Source: Acidobacteriota bacterium
Lineage (GTDB): Bacteria > Acidobacteriota > Terriglobia > Bryobacterales > Bryobacteraceae
Assembly: GCA_018268835.1 (NCBI GenBank)
Contig: JAFDVU010000053.1
Span: 1 to 39,434 of the forward strand
Direction of reading: 5' to 3'
Length of the DNA: 39,434 nt
Positions 34,741 through 39,434 of this stretch are shown one piece after another; within the stretch, counting starts at the first letter, position 1, and the number at the start of each line of letters is the position of its first letter. Under the pieces are notes generated by a model. The model was not told the origin of the DNA. It made no database searches and saw only the letters and a list, made by a program, of their open reading frames with translations. Position numbers and translations under genes: made by a program.

Positions 34741-35073
34741 ATGAGAAAGATTAGTTTGACCTACTGGGACGAAGACTTGTCATCCACCGTGACGAAGTCG
34801 TTCAAAGGCGTCCCTCTTGTGGGCGGTGAAGGTGTAGAAGCCGGGATGCGCGCCCAAGACGATTCGCGAGAATGGGACTCGGGTGGCCGTGTTCCAGACC
34901 GCAAGGGGGCAAACTGGCGGTATACACGAGGCGGCGCAACGAGCAGTTCTCGCCGACTCTCTGTGTGCGACAACTTCGAGGAGATGCGGGGCGCGGATCG
35001 CACGCCGACCAATGTGCTGGCAGCCACAGCGACGGCTCTGGCTGTGCCCTACGAAATCGACTGGGATATCTGA
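34741..35073 (+). CDS. Possible small protein before the right-end HTH gene
   Basis: A 110-codon frame (MRKISLTYWDEDLSSTVTKS ... NVLAATATALAVPYEIDWDI), 15 nt upstream of the HTH gene and downstream of the promoter at 34593. No ribosome-binding site and no recognised family. The composition is Arg/Ser/Gly-rich in the middle, so it may be partly spurious. Confidence 0.35.
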   Translation: MRKISLTYWDEDLSSTVTKSFKGVPLVGGEGVEAGMRAQDDSREWDSGGRVPDRKGANWRYTRGGATSSSRRLSVCDNFEEMRGADRTPTNVLAATATALAVPYEIDWDI

Positions 35074-35088
35074 TGCGGGTGAAGGGCG

Positions 35089-35304
35089 ATGAGTGACACG
35101 ACATTCGAACGGCACTACACGATTGCCGAACTCGCCGAGCAGTGGAACCTGGGCGTAGAGACGGTGCGGCTCCTGGTCATGAGGGAGCCCGACGTGTGCC
35201 GCGTAACGCGCGGGAAGCGTGTCAGCTACCGCATCCCTGCACCGGTCGCGCAACGAATCCACAACCGACTCTTCAACCCCGGTCGGCCGGTGAGCCAGAA
35301 GTAG
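35089..35304 (+). CDS. Excisionase-like HTH DNA-binding protein (2), next to attR
   Basis: A 71-aa protein: FERHYTIAELAEQWNLGVET, VRLLVMREPDVCRVTRGK, then the wing VSYRIPAPVAQRIHNRLF. AAGGG precedes ATG 35089. It is a paralogue of 33900. Its stop lies 4 bp before the right-end decamer repeats and ~105 bp before the attR core, the place where a recombination directionality factor (Xis) would act. The Xis role is inferred from size, fold and position. Confidence 0.75.
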   Translation: MSDTTFERHYTIAELAEQWNLGVETVRLLVMREPDVCRVTRGKRVSYRIPAPVAQRIHNRLFNPGRPVSQK

Positions 35305-35307
35305 CCC

Positions 35308-35353
35308 GTGGGGAATGGTGGGGAATGGAACACGGGCACGGTGGGGAAAATGG
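35308..35353 (+). repeat. GTGGGGAATG decamers near attR
   Basis: Two perfect tandem copies (35308-35327), identical to those at 5968-5987 and in the same orientation, plus a third variant GTGGGGAAAATGG at 35341. They end about 55-80 bp before the attR core. Likely integrase arm sites. Confidence 0.7.
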
Positions 35354-35408
35354 CAGGGTCGCGCAACAGATTTAAAGAACTTACGTGATTCTGTCAAGCC
35401 TAAAAATA

Positions 35409-35431
35409 TCGAATCCCACTACCCACCCCAT
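35409..35431 (+). other. attR core (23-bp direct repeat)
   Basis: Perfect copy of 5907-5929, the tRNA-His 3' end. No tRNA 5' part precedes it, so this is the duplicated segment, and the element's right border is 35431 or within the core. Confidence 0.93.
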
Positions 35432-35480
35432 CTCCCAGCAAACCCCCAAGGGCTGGGTACGCCAATTCCCCCGTTTTTGA

Positions 35481-36335
35481 TCAAGAGCCTACCCGCGCGG
35501 GTTCGTAGATGTTCCCCACCCTGACGAATCCCACGGATGACGATCCTGTTGCTGCTGCGAGGTCCGCGGCCAGGTCCCGCAAACTGCTTTCGTCCAGGAG
35601 GGTCTGCTCCGACTTTTCTCCGAGATCCGCTCGGCGCCAGGTGGTGTAGTCGCGGCAGTCTCCGTGGAAAAAGGGGAAGAGGCGCGCTTCGATTCCGCAG
35701 ATCTCCAGCGCCAACCGCATCGGCTCGAACGAGTAGCGGCACATCGCCAGTACGGCGCTGCGGAACCGGCGATGACGCAGGGCGGGCAGCAGGACATCGT
35801 GCAGAATGTCGCGCGCCGACGTCATGATGTAGACCGCGCTGCCGCCGGCCAGCGCCTGCCGCCCCAGCGCCAGGATCAGGCAGTCGCCGCACGGTGCGCC
35901 GGCCGCATCCGCCGTGCCGTCCATCACCGCGCAGCGATGGTTCGCCCGTCCCGACGGGCACGCCGGCGCCAGCGGCTTCAGGCAGAAGCCGAGGCCCACG
36001 AGGCTCCCCGCTCCGCCGGGCCACGGGCGGGGTGGCGACGTTTCTCCGCGCAGGTAGCGCGCGATGCCGCGTGCCGTCGCCACCGGGTGCGCCAGCATCA
36101 CCCGGACGAAAAATTCCGAGCCGTACCGACGGTACAGGCTGCGGAAACAGAACGCCAATAAACTCAAGGGCACAGGCGCGCCTGCGAACAGTCTATACCG
36201 TTCGCGCAAGAAAAGAGATAATAAGGTTCGTAATACCGCTTTCAGGGCGGCCGGCCCGGGCCTCGATACTGGCCTGCGCCAGGGCACAGCGGTCCCGCTT
36301 CTTGCGCCCCGCGCCTGACGTTCAATGTTGGTCAA
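35481..36335 (-). CDS. Conserved Cys-containing protein, unknown
   Basis: Up to 284 aa from a TTG at 36335; the true start is probably downstream, since the first ~30 residues are low-complexity. Visible segments are LLSLFLRERYRLFAGAPVPL, FCFRSLYRRYGSEFFVRVML, and HPVATARGIARYLRG. The central Cys/Asp cluster includes HRCAVMDGTADAAGAPCGDC, and then VYIMTSARDILHDVLLPALR. The Cys cluster could bind metal. No family is named. It is the first host gene after the element, converging on attR, and diverges from the RND operon. Confidence 0.65.
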   Translation of the reverse strand: MTNIERQARGARSGTAVPWRRPVSRPGPAALKAVLRTLLSLFLRERYRLFAGAPVPLSLLAFCFRSLYRRYGSEFFVRVMLAHPVATARGIARYLRGETSPPRPWPGGAGSLVGLGFCLKPLAPACPSGRANHRCAVMDGTADAAGAPCGDCLILALGRQALAGGSAVYIMTSARDILHDVLLPALRHRRFRSAVLAMCRYSFEPMRLALEICGIEARLFPFFHGDCRDYTTWRRADLGEKSEQTLLDESSLRDLAADLAAATGSSSVGFVRVGNIYEPARVGS

Positions 36336-36352
36336 GCAGGTCAGGAGAGGTT

Positions 36353-37573
36353 ATGCAGCGAATCCCGTTTGTTGCGCGCCTGTTCGTGACGCTCGCGCCG
36401 TTGCTGCTGGCGAGTTGCCGCCCGACGCAAACGGCCGGTGGACCGGCGGCCGCGCCCCCGCCCATGGAAGTCCAGGTGGCCACGGTCACCGCCCGCGACG
36501 TGCCCATCGTGAAGGAGTGGGTGGGCACGCTCGACGGCCTGGTCAACGCCGAGATCCGCGGGCAGGTCACCGGCTACCTGATGCGGCAGGTTTACCGCGA
36601 AGGTTCGTTCGTCCGCAAGGGCGACCTGTTGTTCGAGATCGATCCGCGGCCGTTTCAGGCGGCGTTGAACGAGGCCAACGGCCGACTCGCGCAGGCGGAG
36701 AGCGCCGTGCAGCAGGCCGAAGGGAACCTTGCGCAGAGCCAGGCGCGCCTCGGCAAGACCGAACTCGACGTCAAACGCTACACGCCGCTGGTGAAGACCA
36801 GGGCGATCAGCCAGGAGGAAATGGACAACGCGATGCAGAGCCGCCTGGAGGCGCAGGCGGCGGTGGAGACGACGCGAGCGGCGATCGCAACCGCGAAAGC
36901 GGCGGTCGTCGCCGCCAGGGCCTCGGTCTACGACGCCGAGGTGAAGCTGGGATTCACGAAGATCGCGTCGCCGGTAGACGGCATCGCCGGGTTGGCCACG
37001 ATCCAGGTGGGCGATCTGGTTTCGCCCTCGGGCACGCCGCTGACCGCCGTCTCCACGGTGAATCCGATCAAAGCCTACTTCACGATCAGCGAACAGGAGT
37101 ACCTTGCGCAGCAGCGCGCCGGCGGACCGGACCGCTGGGCGAAGAACCTCGAACTGGTGCTGGCCGACGGTTCGGTCTACGGGCACAAGGGCGCCTTCTT
37201 CATGGCGGATCGCCAGGTGGATGTGGGCACCGGTTCGCTGCGCGTGGCCGCGCTCTTCCCCAACCCGGGGAACGTGCTCCGGCCGGGCCAGTACGGGCGC
37301 GTGCGCGCCGTGATGGGGGTGCGCAAGGACGCGCCCGTGATCCCGCAGCGGGCCGTGAACGAACTGCAGGGATCCTACCAGGTGGCCGTGGTGGACGACG
37401 GCAACAAGGTCACGATCCGTACCGTGCGGATGGGCGAGCGCGCCGACGGAATGTGGGTGGTGGATGAAGGCCTGCGCCCCGGTGAGCGCGTCATCGTGGA
37501 AGGCCTTCAGAAGGTGCGCACCGGCGCCGTGGTCAATCCGAAAGCGGCCGCGGCGGGTCCGAACGGAAGGTAG
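36353..37573 (+). CDS. RND efflux periplasmic adaptor (membrane fusion) lipoprotein
   Basis: A 406-aa HlyD/AcrA-type adaptor linking the inner-membrane pump to an outer-membrane channel. The signal and lipobox are APLLLASC. The first lipoyl half is GQVTGYLMRQVYREGSFVRK, a helical hairpin with Gln/Ala heptads follows (~110-210), then the second lipoyl half KIASPVDGIAGLATIQVGDL, and β-barrel and membrane-proximal domains to LRPGERVIVEGLQKVR. An AGGAGAGG site precedes ATG 36353. It is 5 nt upstream of the pump gene: one operon. Confidence 0.94.
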   Translation: MQRIPFVARLFVTLAPLLLASCRPTQTAGGPAAAPPPMEVQVATVTARDVPIVKEWVGTLDGLVNAEIRGQVTGYLMRQVYREGSFVRKGDLLFEIDPRPFQAALNEANGRLAQAESAVQQAEGNLAQSQARLGKTELDVKRYTPLVKTRAISQEEMDNAMQSRLEAQAAVETTRAAIATAKAAVVAARASVYDAEVKLGFTKIASPVDGIAGLATIQVGDLVSPSGTPLTAVSTVNPIKAYFTISEQEYLAQQRAGGPDRWAKNLELVLADGSVYGHKGAFFMADRQVDVGTGSLRVAALFPNPGNVLRPGQYGRVRAVMGVRKDAPVIPQRAVNELQGSYQVAVVDDGNKVTIRTVRMGERADGMWVVDEGLRPGERVIVEGLQKVRTGAVVNPKAAAAGPNGR

Positions 37574-37578
37574 GCGCC

Positions 37579-39434
37579 ATGTCCAGGTTCTTCATCAACC
37601 GGCCGATCGTGGCGATGGTGATCGCCATCCTGACGGTGATCGTGGGTGTGATCGCCATGCTCATGCTGCCCGTGGCGCAGTTCCCGGATATCGTGCCGCC
37701 GGAAGTGACCGTCAGCGCGACGTACCTCGGCGCCGATGCGCAGACCATCGAGCAGTCCGTGGCCGCGCCGATCGAGCAGCAGATGAGCGGCGTGGACAAC
37801 ATGGCCTATATGGTCTCCACCAACTCGAACAACGGCGGTATGGGACTGCGCGTGACGTTCGAAGTGGGGACGCAGCCGAACACCAACCTGATCCTGACGC
37901 AGATGCGCGAGGCGCTGGCGGCGACGCAGTTGCCGGCCGACGTCAACAATTTCGGAGTCGTGGTCCGCAAGGCCACCAGCGTGCCTCTGATGATGATCTC
38001 GCTATACTCGCCCAAGGGCACGCGCGACCGCAATTTCCTGGCGAACTATGCCTACATCAACATGGTGGACGAACTGGCGCGCGCGCCCGGCGTGGGCGAT
38101 GTCATGGTCTACGGCGGGCGCTACGCGATGCGCATCTGGGTCAAGCCCGACCAGCTGGCGAAATTGCAGGTGACGGTGGCGGACATCGTCCGCGCGCTGC
38201 GCGAACAGAACACGGTGAATCCGGCGGGGCAGATCGGCAGCGAGCCTGTGCCCGAGGGCCAGGAGTTCACGTACACGGTGCGCGCGCAGGGCCGGCTGAT
38301 CACCGCCGAAGAGTTCGGCCGCATCGTGATCCGCGCCAACCGCGACGGCAGCGTGCTGCGGCTGAACGACGTGGCGCGCCTGGAACTCGGGGCGGAGAGC
38401 TACAACATTTACGGGCGGGTGAACGGGCAGCCGGCGGCGGTGATCCCGGTGTTTCAGTTGCCAGGATCCAACGCGCTGGATACCGCGGAAAACGTGCGCA
38501 GCGTCATGTCGCGCCTGAAGCAGCGCTTCCCGGACGACGTGGACTACCTGGTCTCGCTCGATACCACGCTGCCGGTGACGGAAGGCATCGACGAGATCGT
38601 CCTCACGCTGGCTGAGGCGCTGTTCCTGGTGGCGTTGGTCACGTACCTGTTCCTGCAGGACTGGCGCGCGACCCTGATCCCGCTGCTGGCCGTGCCGGTG
38701 TCCTTGGTCGGCACGTTCATCTTCTTCCCGATTTTCGGATTCAGCGTCAACACGCTTTCGCTTTTCGGGCTGGTGCTGGCGATCGGGCTGGTGGTGGACG
38801 ATGCGATTGTGGTGGTGGAGGCCGTGCAGCGCCACATCGAGGAGGGGCTCGCGCCCAAGGCGGCGGCGCTGCGCGCGATGGAGGAAGTGTCCGCGCCGGT
38901 GATCGGGATCGCGATCATCCTGGCGGCGGTCTTCGTGCCGACCATCTTCGTGCCGGGCATCACGGGAAAGCTCTACCAACAGTTCGCAATCACGGTGGCG
39001 ACCTCGGTGCTGATCTCGGCGTTCAACGCGCTCACGCTCAGCCCGGCGCTGGCGTCGCTTCTTCTGCGCCACAAGCGCGAATCGCGGGGACCGCTGGCGG
39101 CGTTCTTCCGCGGGTTCAACCGCGCGTTCCATCGCGGCCGGAACGGTTACGTGGCCACGTGCGCGGCGCTGATCCGCAAATCGGCGCTGGCCCTTTTGAT
39201 GCTCGGGGCCTGTGCCTTCCTGGCGGGATGGTTCGGCAGCCGCATCCCCACCGGGTTCCTGCCGGAAGAGGACCAGGGCTACTTCCTGCTCTCCGTACAA
39301 CTGCCGAACGCGGCGTCGCTGCAGCGCACCGATGTGGTCATCCGCAAGATCGAGGACGTGGTCAAGGCTATGCCCGCGGTGGAGACCTACACCAGCGTTT
39401 CCGGCATCAGCTTTCTCAGCGGCGTGCCCAACAC
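37579..39434 (+). CDS. RND multidrug efflux pump, inner-membrane subunit (partial)
   Basis: First ~618 residues of a ~1040-residue AcrB/MexB-type proton-driven exporter, truncated by the window end. The N-terminus MSRFFINRPIVAMVIAILTV is diagnostic of HAE1-type pumps. It is followed by porter-domain sequence (QFPDIVPPEVTVSATYLGAD, SNNGGMGLRVTFEVG). The transmembrane helix 4 relay is LVVDDAIVVVEAVQRH with the paired Asp residues used for proton transfer. GFLPEEDQGYFLLSVQLP opens the second half. Substrates cannot be predicted. The operon probably continues with an outer-membrane channel beyond the window. Confidence 0.95.
   Translation, partial: MSRFFINRPIVAMVIAILTVIVGVIAMLMLPVAQFPDIVPPEVTVSATYLGADAQTIEQSVAAPIEQQMSGVDNMAYMVSTNSNNGGMGLRVTFEVGTQPNTNLILTQMREALAATQLPADVNNFGVVVRKATSVPLMMISLYSPKGTRDRNFLANYAYINMVDELARAPGVGDVMVYGGRYAMRIWVKPDQLAKLQVTVADIVRALREQNTVNPAGQIGSEPVPEGQEFTYTVRAQGRLITAEEFGRIVIRANRDGSVLRLNDVARLELGAESYNIYGRVNGQPAAVIPVFQLPGSNALDTAENVRSVMSRLKQRFPDDVDYLVSLDTTLPVTEGIDEIVLTLAEALFLVALVTYLFLQDWRATLIPLLAVPVSLVGTFIFFPIFGFSVNTLSLFGLVLAIGLVVDDAIVVVEAVQRHIEEGLAPKAAALRAMEEVSAPVIGIAIILAAVFVPTIFVPGITGKLYQQFAITVATSVLISAFNALTLSPALASLLLRHKRESRGPLAAFFRGFNRAFHRGRNGYVATCAALIRKSALALLMLGACAFLAGWFGSRIPTGFLPEEDQGYFLLSVQLPNAASLQRTDVVIRKIEDVVKAMPAVETYTSVSGISFLSGVPN

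Noticed and set aside
38002..39300. 432-codon minus-strand open frame opposite the RND pump
   Set aside because: The plus strand encodes an unmistakable RND transporter here; the antisense product is a low-complexity Arg/His-rich string.

Overview
The window looks like a chromosomal segment of a soil-type acidobacterium (Solibacter/Bryobacter-like) carrying one integrated genetic element. The lineage call is inference. It rests on high GC content, a VWA protein of the type known as the 'VWFA-related Acidobacterial domain', a 19-heme cytochrome c/b fusion, and several small zinc-finger proteins of a style I associate with Acidobacteria.

Layout. (1) Positions 1-5928 are host chromosome: a VWA-domain protein, a PLP aminotransferase, a giant multiheme cytochrome, a small lipoprotein and tRNA-His. 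(2) Positions 5907-35431 are a ~29.5 kb element inserted at the 3' end of tRNA-His. It is bounded by a perfect 23-bp direct repeat (5907-5929 and 35409-35431). Just inside each end lie tandem GTGGGGAATG decamers that look like integrase arm sites. (3) Positions 35432-39434 are host chromosome again: a conserved Cys-containing protein and an RND efflux pair (membrane-fusion lipoprotein plus the start of the inner-membrane pump, cut by the window end).

Inside the element. The left end holds a tyrosine integrase, an AlpA-like HTH protein, a primase-polymerase/DUF3987 helicase, a companion protein and a second HTH protein, in a tightly overlapping run. An unusual DNA motif, three nonamers close to NGGTTTTGT, recurs four times in these genes and on both strands. 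The middle (11.7-25 kb) is a mosaic of small cargo genes, several of them broken: two staphylococcal-nuclease-like fragments, a frameshifted HIT-like gene, and a GC-rich interspersed repeat in two copies. It also holds a serine recombinase, a zinc-ribbon/TIR-like putative defence effector, a HhH-GPD-like protein, and a non-coding palindrome-rich stretch (21880-22215) that could be an origin. The right part has a complete type I restriction-modification operon (hsdM-hsdS-hsdR) followed 1 nt later by a zinc-finger/Tudor-like gene. After it come a pentapeptide-repeat remnant, an XRE regulator, a DUF932 gene and two related HTH proteins, the last of them 100 bp from attR and a candidate excisionase. 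I saw no capsid, terminase, relaxase or type IV secretion genes, so this is a defence-type or satellite-like integrative element rather than a complete phage or a self-conjugating ICE.

Most notable finding. At 14965-15219 (minus strand) a SelW/Rdx-type thioredoxin-like protein has its redox motif written as Cys-Ala-Tyr-UGA, and translation continues in frame through the rest of the fold. A 7-bp hairpin with a CGUGU loop starts 14 nt after the UGA, where a bacterial SECIS would lie. This reads as a possible selenoprotein carried on a mobile element. The alternative is a nonsense-inactivated gene, a real possibility because several neighbouring genes are decayed and this gene's own C-terminus may be frameshifted.
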